Below are positions 34,922 through 44,186 of a DNA stretch of 57,219 bases, piece after piece. The stretch lies in contig CALIAZ010000016.1 in assembly GCA_938045565.1 (NCBI GenBank), positions 1 through 57,219 of the forward strand, in the 5' to 3' direction. Positions within the stretch are counted from its first letter, which is position 1. Every line of letters starts with the position of its first letter. The notes under the pieces are model-generated. The model searched no databases and was not told the origin of the DNA. It saw only the letters and a program-made list of their open reading frames with translations. Position numbers and translations under genes: made by a program. Source of the stretch: an uncultured Atopobium sp. GTDB taxonomy: Bacteria > Actinomycetota > Coriobacteriia > Coriobacteriales > Atopobiaceae.

Positions 34922-35533
34922 CTACTCCCCTTTCTGTTGCTGGCGGCGCGCTCGCACGCGCAAACCGTTGGGATCTAGTTTTGCCTCGAGGTCGAGCAGC
35001 AGCTTGTAGACCTCTCGGGCGTCGTTGCCCTGCGCGTCGGTCATATCGCCGCAGGTCAGATAGAAGCGGCCCTGCAGCGGCGTGGCCTTGTTGATACGCA
35101 CGTACGAGCGCAGTCCTTGCAGAGCCTCTCGCACGCGAATCTGCGTAATCTGGGACAACTTGTAGGTTGATTTGTGCTTACCCGTCACAAACGTAATTGA
35201 GTCTGGGGCGAGAATAACCTGTTCAGGATAGGCATGCGCGAGAAACGCGTTGAGAATCGAGTACAGGCATACCACAACCAGAAAGAGCATCAACCAGCGG
35301 ATAAATCCGAGTGCAAACAACACAACTGCCGCGATGAGCACGACTATCGAGACGTAGTTGGGTAGCAGCACGTCGATGAGATAGCGTCGGCGGTCGTACG
35401 TATACGTGACCGGCTTGGTCGCAGCTGCAGCGTCGGCGCGGGTCGCGGCTGCGGCATCGGTGCGGGTCGCGGCGGCGGCGCGGTCGTCGGCCGACGGGCG
35501 CCTGCTGGTTGTATGAGACTTTGAAGTGGACAT
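34922..35533 (-). CDS. membrane protein with repeated Ala/Thr/Arg N-terminus
   Basis: 203 residues, family not recognised. The first 45 residues are low complexity (AAAATRTDAAAATRADAAAATK), encoded by a 24-bp tandem repeat. Two membrane spans at about 58-78 and 80-98 follow, then a beta-rich domain (ILAPDSITFVTGKHKSTYKLSQITQIRVREAL) with PH-like pattern, then a basic tail. The layout matches the protein at 29947. Its place between IIC and IIA of a PTS operon is unusual. The ribosome site (AAAGGCGAG) overlaps a GGCGAGAA word at 35537. Confidence 0.7.
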   Translation of the reverse strand: MSTSKSHTTSRRPSADDRAAAATRTDAAAATRADAAAATKPVTYTYDRRRYLIDVLLPNYVSIVVLIAAVVLFALGFIRWLMLFLVVVCLYSILNAFLAHAYPEQVILAPDSITFVTGKHKSTYKLSQITQIRVREALQGLRSYVRINKATPLQGRFYLTCGDMTDAQGNDAREVYKLLLDLEAKLDPNGLRVRARRQQQKGE

Positions 35534-35641
35534 GGTTTCTCGCCTTTGGGGTCAAGCGGTAAACAGGGAGGCTCGCCAAGTGGAACCTGGACGAGCCTCC
35601 TTGCGATGTTTTGTAGGCAACGAGGCCTGCTCGGGATGGGA

Positions 35642-37066
35642 CTAAGCCTCCTGAGCCTCGTGCATTGCTGCAGCCTCCTTGAGGATGCGGTTGCGGTTCC
35701 ACAAAGCAAGAACGACTGCGATTGCGCCGGTTACTACAACGCCAACGATTGGGTTGATGCTGGAGAACAGGACAAACAGGCCGGACAGTGGGCTGCCGCC
35801 GTCGGAAAGGACGGTAATCAGGGAAGAACCAGCAACGCCGGTGCTACCAACTGCAGCTGCGATGTCGAAGCCAGCCTGAGTTGCAGACTGTGTGATGAGT
35901 GGAGCAAGAGCGGTGGAGATCAGCAGGCCGATGATGACGGAAACAATGCCGATGATCAGGCCGCGGAAGCCGTTACCCTTGCAGACAGGTACTGCGACTG
36001 CGAGCATGTAGGTGCCAGCAGCAAGGTCGACGAATGGCAGAGTCTGGTTGCCAACTGGCTGAAGCAGAAGTGCAAACAAAACCATCAGAGGAATGCAGAT
36101 CAGAGCCAGGGACAGGGTGACTGGGTGGCCAACTGCAACTGCAGAGTCGAGGCCGATCCAGATGTTGCCGCGGTTCTTAACGCGCTGCTGGATGAAGTTA
36201 GAAGCTGCCTCGGAGATTGGCAGGAGGCCTTCCATCAGAAGAGCTGCCATACGAGGGATGAGGATCAGAACGGAGCCAAGGGTGACGCCGATGGTCAGGA
36301 TCTTGGTGATGGAGCCTGCAATGTCAGCAGCGTCGAAGTATGCAACGCAGCCGATGATGAGGCCGATGACGGTGCCGATGAACAGTGGCTCGCCAAAGAC
36401 GCCAAAGCGCTTCTGCATGGACTCGACGTCGATGTCGATGTCGCGAACACCAGGGATCTTATCAATCAGCCAGTTCAGACCCATAGCAACTGGTGCGTAA
36501 GCAAGAGAGAAGCCCTGGGAGATAGAAACGCCTGGCATGTTGAGTGCCTTCTGGACGTCCTTTGCGGTTGCGTCAGCAAGAACAAGCAGAATGACCTCGT
36601 CGATGATTGCTGCAGCAAAGCCAAGCATGATGTTGTTGGTTACGTTTGCAACAAGAGAGCCGACGAATGCGTAGTGCCAGTAGTTCCAGATGTCGACGTT
36701 GACAGTCTGGGTGAAGTTAACCAGGACAAGAAGCAGGTTAACAATGAGTGCCAAAGGAATGATTACCAGACCAATGGTGGTGCCGAGTGCAATTGCTGCA
36801 CCTGCTGGCCAACCGACGTCGATGACGTTGAGGGTCAGACCAAAACGGTGAATCATCTCCTGAACTGCAGGTCCAATTGCGGTACCAAACAGCTGGTTGA
36901 TGACGAGGTTAAGGCCGATAAAGCCAACGCCTACCATAAGGCCGGCTTTGAGGCTCTTACCAAAGCCTGCTCCCAGAGCGCAACCGATGATGGTCAGGAT
37001 GATTGGCATCATGACTGCAACACCGAGGCCCTGAAGGAACGAGAAGAATGAAATTACTGCTTCCAC
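35642..37066 (-). CDS. gatC: PTS galactitol-family IIC permease
   Basis: 474 residues, about 10-12 membrane spans. VISFFSFLQGLGVAVMMPIILTIIGCALG at the start, LNVIDVGWPAGAAIALGTTIGLVIIPL and NIMLGFAAAIIDEVILLVLAD are typical of GatC/SgcC. It carries a polyol or sugar across the membrane during phosphorylation. The start is a GTG at 37066 with AAGAAGG upstream; the longer frame to 37093 would include the ribosome site. It follows the IIB gene by 84 bp. Confidence 0.9.
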   Translation of the reverse strand: MEAVISFFSFLQGLGVAVMMPIILTIIGCALGAGFGKSLKAGLMVGVGFIGLNLVINQLFGTAIGPAVQEMIHRFGLTLNVIDVGWPAGAAIALGTTIGLVIIPLALIVNLLLVLVNFTQTVNVDIWNYWHYAFVGSLVANVTNNIMLGFAAAIIDEVILLVLADATAKDVQKALNMPGVSISQGFSLAYAPVAMGLNWLIDKIPGVRDIDIDVESMQKRFGVFGEPLFIGTVIGLIIGCVAYFDAADIAGSITKILTIGVTLGSVLILIPRMAALLMEGLLPISEAASNFIQQRVKNRGNIWIGLDSAVAVGHPVTLSLALICIPLMVLFALLLQPVGNQTLPFVDLAAGTYMLAVAVPVCKGNGFRGLIIGIVSVIIGLLISTALAPLITQSATQAGFDIAAAVGSTGVAGSSLITVLSDGGSPLSGLFVLFSSINPIVGVVVTGAIAVVLALWNRNRILKEAAAMHEAQEA

Positions 37067-37150
37067 ACTTACCTTCTTTCGAACAAAACACAAACACCCG
37101 TCGCCGTTGGCGGTTGGCCGTTGGCAAGCGGGTGTAAATTACCGAACTAC

Positions 37151-37432
37151 TTACTTGAGGATGTCAAGAATCTGCTGCTCAGCAGCTGCCTTACCAATGG
37201 TGGTAAGGAAAGGAACGCCGCTGACATATGGGCAAGTAATGCTTGCAGGTGCCTCAGTAGTTGCAATGAGGATATCTGCGTCTGCGCACTGGCTGACTGC
37301 CTCGCCAATGGAGCACTTAACAATGTTGTAAGTTCCAGCAAGGCCGTTGGAATCGAGAAGATCCTTGACCTTAGCCTCAACAGCAGTAGAGGTTGCGATA
37401 CCAGAACCACAAGCTACGACTACCTTTTTCAT
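37151..37432 (-). CDS. gatB: PTS galactitol-family IIB component
   Basis: 93 residues. MKKVVVACGSGIATSTAVEAKVKDLL contains the P-loop with the phosphorylated Cys at residue 8. GAAGGAGAAG precedes the ATG at 37432. It is the first gene of the operon, divergent from the LacI-family regulator at 37773, and is served by the promoter at 37625-37653. Confidence 0.9.
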   Translation of the reverse strand: MKKVVVACGSGIATSTAVEAKVKDLLDSNGLAGTYNIVKCSIGEAVSQCADADILIATTEAPASITCPYVSGVPFLTTIGKAAAEQQILDILK

Positions 37433-37772
37433 GTCTTCTCCTTCGAGACAGAACGAGATTTTCTCGCCCTGGTATGTGGCTGATGTGCTGGCAGTTGCGC
37501 CGGCAACTGCGTGCGGGGCGCGCAGCTGCCGTGTGATGGCTACCAAGCTGGTGGCATCAACCGTTGTGCCGATGTTACCTGTTTATTGCCCGGGTTTCTC
37601 GGCGTCTAAACACTTAACGTTGGTATTATAAACAAATTAAACAAGATTGTCTATGTTGTTTTATCTATACAATTTTTATATAGTTGATGTATTAGTTTTA
37701 TGGAGTACTTGCAGGTAAAACATTTTTAACGTATTAGTTGAATTGTTTATTTTGACGTTTGAGGGGGACGCC
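37433..37772. other. divergent control region between gatB and the LacI-family gene
   Basis: 340 bp with a long 5' leader for gatB (about 190 nt), its promoter, and an AT-rich stretch (37600-37760) where the LacI protein probably binds. I see no single convincing palindrome. Confidence 0.6.
37625..37653 (-). promoter_or_regulatory. promoter of the galactitol PTS operon
   Basis: On the minus strand TAGACA (37648-37653), exactly 17 bp, TATAAT (37625-37630). Confidence 0.75.
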
Positions 37773-38783
37773 ATGACAAGGGTAAGCATCCGAGATGTAG
37801 CTGCAGAAACAGGCTACTCTCCTGCAACCGTCTCAAATGTTCTCAACGAAAAAGGCAACGTCGGCGCTAAGGCAACCCACATCATCCTGGAAGCCATTGC
37901 ACGCCTTGGGTACAGCCGCTCGGCTCAGATTTCCCGCATCATTTTTGCGATTGCGCGCGTCAACGGCCGCATTGTCGACGAAAGCACCTTCCAAACAGGT
38001 GTTTATACCGGCATCGAACGAGCTGCTCACAGACTTGGGTTGCCGTCGGCGATGGTAACGCTGGACCTCCCCGACCCCGCTACCAGCAGAAAAAACATTG
38101 CAGAGCTGGAACAAAACGAGGGAGCTGGCGTCGTTCTTCTCGCCACCGAGATTGTCTTGGACGATCAATTTTCCTTGCTGGAAGAATTTAGCCTGCCGCT
38201 GGTGATTCTGGACAGCTGGAGCGACAAGCTGCCGTTTGACTGCGTGGTTACCGCTAATGAAACCGCAGCATATCGCGCGTGCACGCTGCTGGTTGAGCAC
38301 GGCCACGAGGTCATCGGGTACGTCGGCCACGTCGAGCGCTGCAAGAACTACCCCCTGCGTGAGCACGGGATGCGTCGTGTGCTGGACGACATGCGATTCC
38401 CGTTTGACGAGAACAACCGTGTGCTTGTTGACTCGGCGCCCGAGGAGGCCTATCACCAGCTGGTTGATTGGCTGAAACAAAAGCGCGACTCGCTGCCCAC
38501 CGCGTTTTTCTGCGAGAGCGATAGCCTAGCAGCCACCGTTGTCCGCGCCCTGCGTGAGCTGGACATTGATGTTCCAGGCGATGTCTCGGTTGTGGGTTTT
38601 GACGACGATCGCATCTGTAAGCTGATCCAACCGTCGCTAACCTCGGTGCATGTTCCCAAACACGAAATGGGAGAAATCGCAGTTAAACGCCTTATTGACC
38701 AGACGACTGACGCCCATTACGCACCTTGTATTTCGCAACTCCACACCACCGTGGTTTCACGCAAGAGCGTCAAGCAGCTATAG
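37773..38783 (+). CDS. LacI-family transcriptional regulator
   Basis: 336 residues. TRVSIRDVAAETGYSPATVSNVLNEKG (2-28) is the LacI helix-turn-helix with hinge helix, followed by a periplasmic-binding-type sensor (VVLLATEIVLDDQ..., ...VSVVGFDDDRICKLIQPSLTSVHVP). GAGGGGG precedes the ATG at 37773. It is divergent from the galactitol-type PTS and so most likely represses it. The 116 bp behind the stop are GC-rich low-complexity sequence before repeat copy B. Confidence 0.92.
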   Translation: MTRVSIRDVAAETGYSPATVSNVLNEKGNVGAKATHIILEAIARLGYSRSAQISRIIFAIARVNGRIVDESTFQTGVYTGIERAAHRLGLPSAMVTLDLPDPATSRKNIAELEQNEGAGVVLLATEIVLDDQFSLLEEFSLPLVILDSWSDKLPFDCVVTANETAAYRACTLLVEHGHEVIGYVGHVERCKNYPLREHGMRRVLDDMRFPFDENNRVLVDSAPEEAYHQLVDWLKQKRDSLPTAFFCESDSLAATVVRALRELDIDVPGDVSVVGFDDDRICKLIQPSLTSVHVPKHEMGEIAVKRLIDQTTDAHYAPCISQLHTTVVSRKSVKQL

Positions 38784-38959
38784 CGGGCGGACGGCGTGAG
38801 GCGGGCGGGCGAACCGAGTGCTGCGGCGAGCAAAACGCAGGTAGACGGCGCGGTGTGGGCGCGAACAGGTGCGAAGTGCGTGCTAGCATGCGCGGCACAC
38901 AGGGTTTTGCGGTGCTGTCACCGTAACGATACGTACTTTTCGCGGTTAGAAGTGTCAAT

Positions 38960-39272
38960 ATGCACGAAATTGCATATTTCGTACGTTTTATAAGCAAAAT
39001 TTTCACAGGATTCGGAAAATTGCCGTTTTTGAGAGTCAAAGCGGTAAAAAATGCGTTTAGTTGGGGATCGAGGAATTTGATTTAACTTTTTATATTTATA
39101 TTTGCCCAGGAAAGGCGAAAAAGTTTTAACTATTTCTTTTACTAATTAAGTCAAAATAGCTTATTTTTAAAATGAATACTCCAACTAAACGCATTTTTTA
39201 CCTTTTTGGGCCCAAATTCGTCAAAAATGAGCCCCAAACCAAAGTTTGGGGCTCATTAACGTGCAAATCTCA
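38960..39272. repeat. long direct repeat, copy B (right of the galactitol PTS)
   Basis: Same orientation as copy A, 4997 bp away. Its core ends are perfect over 22 bp (39043-39064 and 39181-39202), and pairing extends to about 26 of 28. It lies behind the LacI gene and behind the activase gene on the other strand. Confidence 0.9.
39223..39257 (-). terminator. terminator of the activase operon
   Basis: The same 13-bp stem as at 34226, followed on the minus strand by TTTTTGAC. Located within repeat copy B. Confidence 0.85.
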
Positions 39273-39296
39273 ATTTCCACGGCCAGCCGATGCAGC

Positions 39297-39400
39297 TGCA
39301 CGGCCGTTCGCCGCAGCGTTTGCGCTGGTCGCAGCCGTTCGCGCTGTTCGCGCTGGTCGCTCGCGTTCGCCGAAGCATTCGCGCACGCGTTCGCAGCTTC
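39297..39400. repeat. degenerate GC-rich repeat, relative of the 19-bp array
   Basis: Pieces such as GCCGTTCGCGCTG and TTCGCGCTGGTCGC recur, partly in the 19-bp phase seen at 34307-34401. It borders the activase stop. Confidence 0.7.
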
Positions 39401-39431
39401 GCGTCCGCCGGCGCGCCGGCGGGCCGCCGTG

Positions 39432-42400
39432 CTACTTGACGCCGGCTTTCTTCTTGGCACGCTCGATAGCAGCCATTTGCTCCTCGGAAAGCCTAATGGA
39501 ACCGTAATCTTTTCCGTGGTCAGGCGCGGTACGGCCGTGATCGCCCAGGTTAGCGCCAGTTGCTTCCAGCACAGACACGTGGTGCGACGAGCAAGAGTGG
39601 CCGCCCTCGCGGACAACGGAATCCAGGCCAAACTTGTCGCGACCGGTATATGGCATGGTTGCGTCGTTGGTAACGGGGTCGTCAGCGTTTTCCAGCTTGA
39701 ACTCGCCGTTTACACCGTTCTTGTAATTCTCCTTAGCAACCGAAATCATCAGCTTGATGCGGTTAAGTTGGTTAACCTCGGACGCACCTGGATCGTAGTC
39801 GACAGCAACAATGTTGGACTCGGGGTGCATCTGACGCAGGCGTTTGATGACCGCCTTGCCGACAACGTGATTAGGCAGGCAGGCAAACGGCTGAGCGCAG
39901 ACGATGTTTGGCGTGCCCGTCTCAATGAGATCGCACATCTCGGCGGTCAGCAGCCAGCCCTCACCCATCGTGTTGCAGAGCGAAAGGATCTGCTCGGCCT
40001 TCTCGGCCAGCTCATTAATGTTGGGGTATGGCTCAAAGCGCTCGGACTTCTCCAGCATCTTGTTGATTGGCGCACGCAGGCCCTGAACCATCTTGATGCC
40101 CGCGATGTGCGTCATGCGGCTCTTGAGCGTGGTGCCAAGCTCCTTGTACGTGTTGATCGCATTGGAGAGGCCAAACAGGAAGAAGTCGACCAGGCCCGGA
40201 ACGTTGGCCTCGCATCCCTCGGACTCGATGACCTTGACCAGCTCGTTGTTGGCTGTTGGGTGGAACTTAACTAGAATCTCGCCGACGATGCCGACGCGTG
40301 GCTTCTTGCGGTCGTTGACCACGGGCAGGCTGTCAAACAGCTCAATGGTACGCTGGCACTGCTTGTAGAATTCCTTGCGAGAAATTCTGTTGATCTTGGA
40401 GCGTGTATCGGCCATGAGCTGGTCATACAGCTCGTTCGCGGAGCCCTTGACCGCCTCATAAGGGCGGACGCGATACAAGAGCTGCATGATTAGGTCGCCG
40501 TACAGCAGCGCGTAAACTGCCTTGATCAGCAAATCAGGCTTGAACAGCTTGAATCCTGGGTTGTCCTCGTCAAGGCCGGAAGCAGCGGAGACGGAAATAA
40601 CCGGAATCTCTGGATGACCTGCGTCTTTAAGCGCCTTACGAATCAGTGCAATATAGTTTGTTGCACGGCAGCCACCGCCGGTCTGCGAAATCAGAACCGC
40701 GGTCTTGGTCAGGTCGTACTTGCCCGAAAGCACCGCCTCCATAATCTGGCCCGTGACCAGGATGGATGGGTAGCAGATGTCGTTGTTGACGTAGCGAAGG
40801 CCCATGTCAACGGCGCCCTGGTCAACTGAAGGCAGCAACACAACGTTGTAGCCCGCACCCTTCAGCAGCTCCTCTACCAGCTCAAAGTGGATTGGCGCCA
40901 TCTGTGGAGCCAGGATAGTATAGCCCGCTTCCTGCATCTCCTTGGTGTAGCGAACCTTCTCGTAAGCTGCGGATTCTGCCTCGCGGTACACCGGTGCACG
41001 GCGAGAAGAACTTGCGCTCCTGGCCTTTTCCAAAGAGCCATCGGCCATGCGAACACCCTGTGGTACGGCCTCGGTAACCAGACCGGCAGCTGAAAGTCGC
41101 TCGAGCTCTGCCTGCTGCTCATTCAGGGCAGCCATCAGGGAGCGGATACGAATTCGCGCGGCGCCCAAGTTGGAGACCTGGTCAACCTTGAGCATGGTGT
41201 AAATCTTGCCCGAAGCCTCAAGAATCTCCTGGACCTGGTCGGTGGTCAGTGCGTCAAGGCCACAACCAAACGAGAAGAGCTGGATGAGGTCCAGGTCGTT
41301 TCGGGACGCAACAAAGCGGGCTGCACGATACAGACGCGAGTGGTACATCCACTGGTCAACAATGCGAATTGGGCGCTCAGGCATCATCTTGTGAGCAACG
41401 GAATCCTCGGTGAGAACGGCAAAGCCAAAGGAAGAGACCAGCTCAGGGATGGCGTGGTTGATCTCTGGGTCGTTGTGATATGGGCGACCTGCAAGAACAA
41501 TACCGTGGGCGTCGTGCTCCTCAATCCAAGCAAGAGCCTCGTCACCTGCGCGGTGCATCTGGTCCTTGACGTTGATGTCTTCCTGCCATGCAGCCTCAAC
41601 AGCAGCGTCAATTTCGGCGCGCGTGATGTGCTCGCCGCGGAAGCGACCCTTACCAGCCTGGGCGTCCTTCTCGCGCTGTTCACTAATGAGCTCGTACAAA
41701 CGGCGCTTGAGCTCGTTCTTCTTGTCGTACGGAATGAACGGCGCCATGTACTGGATGGACGGATCGGAGAGCTCGTCCACGTTGAGGCCCAGCGCCTGAG
41801 GGTAGCTCATGACAATTGGGCAGTTATAGTGGTTGGTTGCGGAGTCGTCCTCCTTGCGCTCCCAACGAATACACGGCATCCAAATAAAGTCTGGGTCCTT
41901 GGCCAGCAGGTTCATGATGTGGCCGTGGGAAAGCTTCGCAGGATAACAGGCGGACTCGGAAGGCATGGACTCGATACCCGCGTCGTACGTCTTTGCGGTG
42001 GTCTGGTCGGACAAAATGACCGAGAAGCCCAGCTTGGTAAAAAACGTGTGCCAGAACGGATAGTTCTCGTACATATTCAGCGAGCGAGGAATGCCAACGG
42101 TGCCGCGTGGAGCCTCGTCAGCGGGAAGCGACTCGCGGTCAAACAGCAGCTTGTTCTTGAACGCAAAGAGGTTTGGCGCCTCGTTCTTCTTAGCACCACG
42201 CTTCTTACCTGCGCCTTTCTCGCAACGGTTACCGGTGATAAACCTGTGGCCGCTACCAAAGTCGTTGATGGTAAGCATGCAGCTGTTAGGGCAGATGCGG
42301 CAGTGCGTGTTGGTAAGCTTGACCTGCAGGTTGTCGATGGACTCGCGGTCTAGCAGGGTGGATACGCCGTCAATGCCTGCGCGGTCGCGGGCGAGAAGAG

Positions 42401-44186
42401 CGGCGCCGTAGGCACCCATAACGCCTGCAATGTCTGGGCGGATGACGTCCCTGCCGGTAAGCAGCTCGAATGCGCGGAGTGTTGCGTCGGACATGAAGGT
42501 GCCGCCCTGGACGATGCAGTGCTCGCCAATCTCGCTGAAGTCGCGGAGCTTAATGACCTTGAACAGGGCGTTCTTGATGACGGAGTACGAAAGACCAGCA
42601 GCAACGTCGCCGATGGTTGCGCCCTCCTTCTGCGCCTGCTTGACGCGGGAGTTCATGAAGACGGTACAACGAGAGCCCAGGTCAACAGGGAGTTTTGCCT
42701 TAGTTGCAGCAGTTGCAAACTCGCGGACGTCCATCTTCATGGAGTCGGCGAAGGACGCAATAAAGGAGCCGCAGCCTGCAGAGCATGCCTCGTTGAGCAT
42801 GATGTGCTCGATGACACCGTCTTTGACCTGCAGACACTTCATGTCCTGGCCGCCAATATCAAGAATGAAATCAACGTCTGGGACAAAGGCTTTGGCGCCG
42901 CGCAGGTGAGCGACGGTCTCAATCTCGCCCGAGTCTGCGCGCAGAGCCTCAATCAGGATGCCCTCGCCATAACCGGTGGTTGTGACGTGGCCGATGATGC
43001 AGCCGGAAGGCATCTCGTCGTAGATGGAGTCCATAATCTTGCGAGCAGTGCCCAGGATATCGCCGTTGTTATTGTCGTACCAGGTGTAAAGCAGCTCGCC
43101 CTTCTCGCCAACAACAGCAGCCTTCATGGTGGTAGAACCTGCGTCGATGCCGATGAACACGCGGCCGTGGTAGTTGGCCAGCTGGCCCTTGGGGACTACC
43201 TCCTGGTCGTGACGAGCCTTGAAGTCGTCAAAGTCCTGCTGGGTAGCAAAGAGTGGGTCCAGACGAGCAACCTCGGAGCCTTGGATGTCCTTGAGGTTGT
43301 CCAGTGCCTCCATGACCTGTGTAAAGGTGATTGGGCGGTCGGACTCGCCCGCCAGAGCAGCGCCCGTTGCAACAAAGAGGTGGGCGTTCTTTGGCAAGAC
43401 GATGTGCTCGTCGTCCAAGTTAAGCGTGATGTAGAAGCGACGGCGCAGCTCAGAGAGGTACTGCAGAGGACCGCCGAGAAACGCGACATAGCCGCGGATC
43501 GGGTGACCACAAGCCAGGCCCGAGACGGTCTGGTTTGCAACAGCCTGGAAGATTGAGGCTGCAATGTCGGCAGGAGCGGCACCCTCATTGAGCAGCGGCT
43601 GAACGTCGGACTTAGCAAAAACACCGCAGCGAGATGCAATTGGGTAGATCTGCTTGACGTCTTTTGCCAGCTCGTTGAGGCCGGTTGCGTCGGTCTTCAA
43701 GAGAGACGCCATCTGGTCGATGAACGCACCGGTACCACCAGCGCAGGTACCATTCATGCGCTGCTCAATGCCGTTGTCAAAGTAGATGATCTTTGCGTCC
43801 TCGCCGCCCAGCTCAATGGCTACGTCGGTCTGAGGAATCAGCGCCTCAACAGCGCGCTTGGAAGCGATGACCTCCTGGACAAATTCCAGGTCAAGCCATT
43901 GTGCCAACAGCATTCCGCCGGAACCGGTGATTGCGGCGTACATGGGTGTCTCGCCAATGTGCTTCTGAGCTTTGACAAACAGAGAGCGCGCGGTTGCACG
44001 GACGTCAGTGTGGTGACGCTCGTAGTTTGCGTAAACCAGCGTGCCGTCCTCGTCGATGACGGACAGCTTTACGGTTGTGGAACCAACGTCGATGCCCAGC
44101 ATAAGGTGGGCCTGAGACAGGTCAAGCGGAACGTTTGGTGCCAGCTCGGCACCATTCTCTACCAGCTCAAACTTTGGACTAATCAT
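39432..44186 (-). CDS. giant acyl-CoA dehydratase activase-related protein
   Basis: 1584 residues. Two BcrAD/BadFG ATPase modules stand in tandem: the first begins LMLGIDVGSTTVKLSV (about 28-43), with GTCAGGTGAFIDQM near 147; the second begins VFIGIDAGSTTMKAAVV (about 340), with NEACSAGCGSFIASFADSM near 470, where Cys residues normally hold a [4Fe-4S] cluster. A CRICPNSC motif near 640 suggests another cluster. Then come regions like DUF2229 and the HgdB-type D-component (PSESACYPAKLSHGH; GGGCRATNYIALIRKAL). Related two-part systems reduce 2-hydroxyacyl-CoA dehydratases by ATP-driven electron transfer. Here activator and acceptor-like parts are fused. Its own substrate is unknown. GGAGAGGAAAAC precedes the ATG at 44186, overlapping the TetR gene by eight bases. 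Confidence 0.9.
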   Translation of the reverse strand: MISPKFELVENGAELAPNVPLDLSQAHLMLGIDVGSTTVKLSVIDEDGTLVYANYERHHTDVRATARSLFVKAQKHIGETPMYAAITGSGGMLLAQWLDLEFVQEVIASKRAVEALIPQTDVAIELGGEDAKIIYFDNGIEQRMNGTCAGGTGAFIDQMASLLKTDATGLNELAKDVKQIYPIASRCGVFAKSDVQPLLNEGAAPADIAASIFQAVANQTVSGLACGHPIRGYVAFLGGPLQYLSELRRRFYITLNLDDEHIVLPKNAHLFVATGAALAGESDRPITFTQVMEALDNLKDIQGSEVARLDPLFATQQDFDDFKARHDQEVVPKGQLANYHGRVFIGIDAGSTTMKAAVVGEKGELLYTWYDNNNGDILGTARKIMDSIYDEMPSGCIIGHVTTTGYGEGILIEALRADSGEIETVAHLRGAKAFVPDVDFILDIGGQDMKCLQVKDGVIEHIMLNEACSAGCGSFIASFADSMKMDVREFATAATKAKLPVDLGSRCTVFMNSRVKQAQKEGATIGDVAAGLSYSVIKNALFKVIKLRDFSEIGEHCIVQGGTFMSDATLRAFELLTGRDVIRPDIAGVMGAYGAALLARDRAGIDGVSTLLDRESIDNLQVKLTNTHCRICPNSCMLTINDFGSGHRFITGNRCEKGAGKKRGAKKNEAPNLFAFKNKLLFDRESLPADEAPRGTVGIPRSLNMYENYPFWHTFFTKLGFSVILSDQTTAKTYDAGIESMPSESACYPAKLSHGHIMNLLAKDPDFIWMPCIRWERKEDDSATNHYNCPIVMSYPQALGLNVDELSDPSIQYMAPFIPYDKKNELKRRLYELISEQREKDAQAGKGRFRGEHITRAEIDAAVEAAWQEDINVKDQMHRAGDEALAWIEEHDAHGIVLAGRPYHNDPEINHAIPELVSSFGFAVLTEDSVAHKMMPERPIRIVDQWMYHSRLYRAARFVASRNDLDLIQLFSFGCGLDALTTDQVQEILEASGKIYTMLKVDQVSNLGAARIRIRSLMAALNEQQAELERLSAAGLVTEAVPQGVRMADGSLEKARSASSSRRAPVYREAESAAYEKVRYTKEMQEAGYTILAPQMAPIHFELVEELLKGAGYNVVLLPSVDQGAVDMGLRYVNNDICYPSILVTGQIMEAVLSGKYDLTKTAVLISQTGGGCRATNYIALIRKALKDAGHPEIPVISVSAASGLDEDNPGFKLFKPDLLIKAVYALLYGDLIMQLLYRVRPYEAVKGSANELYDQLMADTRSKINRISRKEFYKQCQRTIELFDSLPVVNDRKKPRVGIVGEILVKFHPTANNELVKVIESEGCEANVPGLVDFFLFGLSNAINTYKELGTTLKSRMTHIAGIKMVQGLRAPINKMLEKSERFEPYPNINELAEKAEQILSLCNTMGEGWLLTAEMCDLIETGTPNIVCAQPFACLPNHVVGKAVIKRLRQMHPESNIVAVDYDPGASEVNQLNRIKLMISVAKENYKNGVNGEFKLENADDPVTNDATMPYTGRDKFGLDSVVREGGHSCSSHHVSVLEATGANLGDHGRTAPDHGKDYGSIRLSEEQMAAIERAKKKAGVK

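Larger units (their letters stand above)
38784..39431. other. intergenic region holding repeat copy B
   Basis: No gene. It contains GC-rich low-complexity DNA (38784-38905), the AT-rich direct repeat (38960-39272) with its terminator, and a second GC-rich tract (39297-39431) related to the 19-bp array near 34307. Confidence 0.85.

Noticed and set aside
35546..37051. 501-codon open frame on the plus strand, antisense to the galactitol IIC gene
   Set aside because: Its translation is a polar Asp/Cys/Asn-rich sequence with no domain, there is no ribosome site, and the opposite strand encodes an unmistakable PTS permease. It arises from codon bias of the membrane protein gene.
37743..37772. Upstream start for the LacI-family gene
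   Set aside because: The ten extra residues are not part of the LacI DNA-binding domain, and the strong GAGGGGG site lies between this start and the ATG at 37773.
39246..43556. Several plus-strand frames of 337-345 codons opposite the giant activase (39246-40274, 41340-42353, 42519-43556)
   Set aside because: All are shadows of one long, well-supported minus-strand gene and show no recognisable domains.
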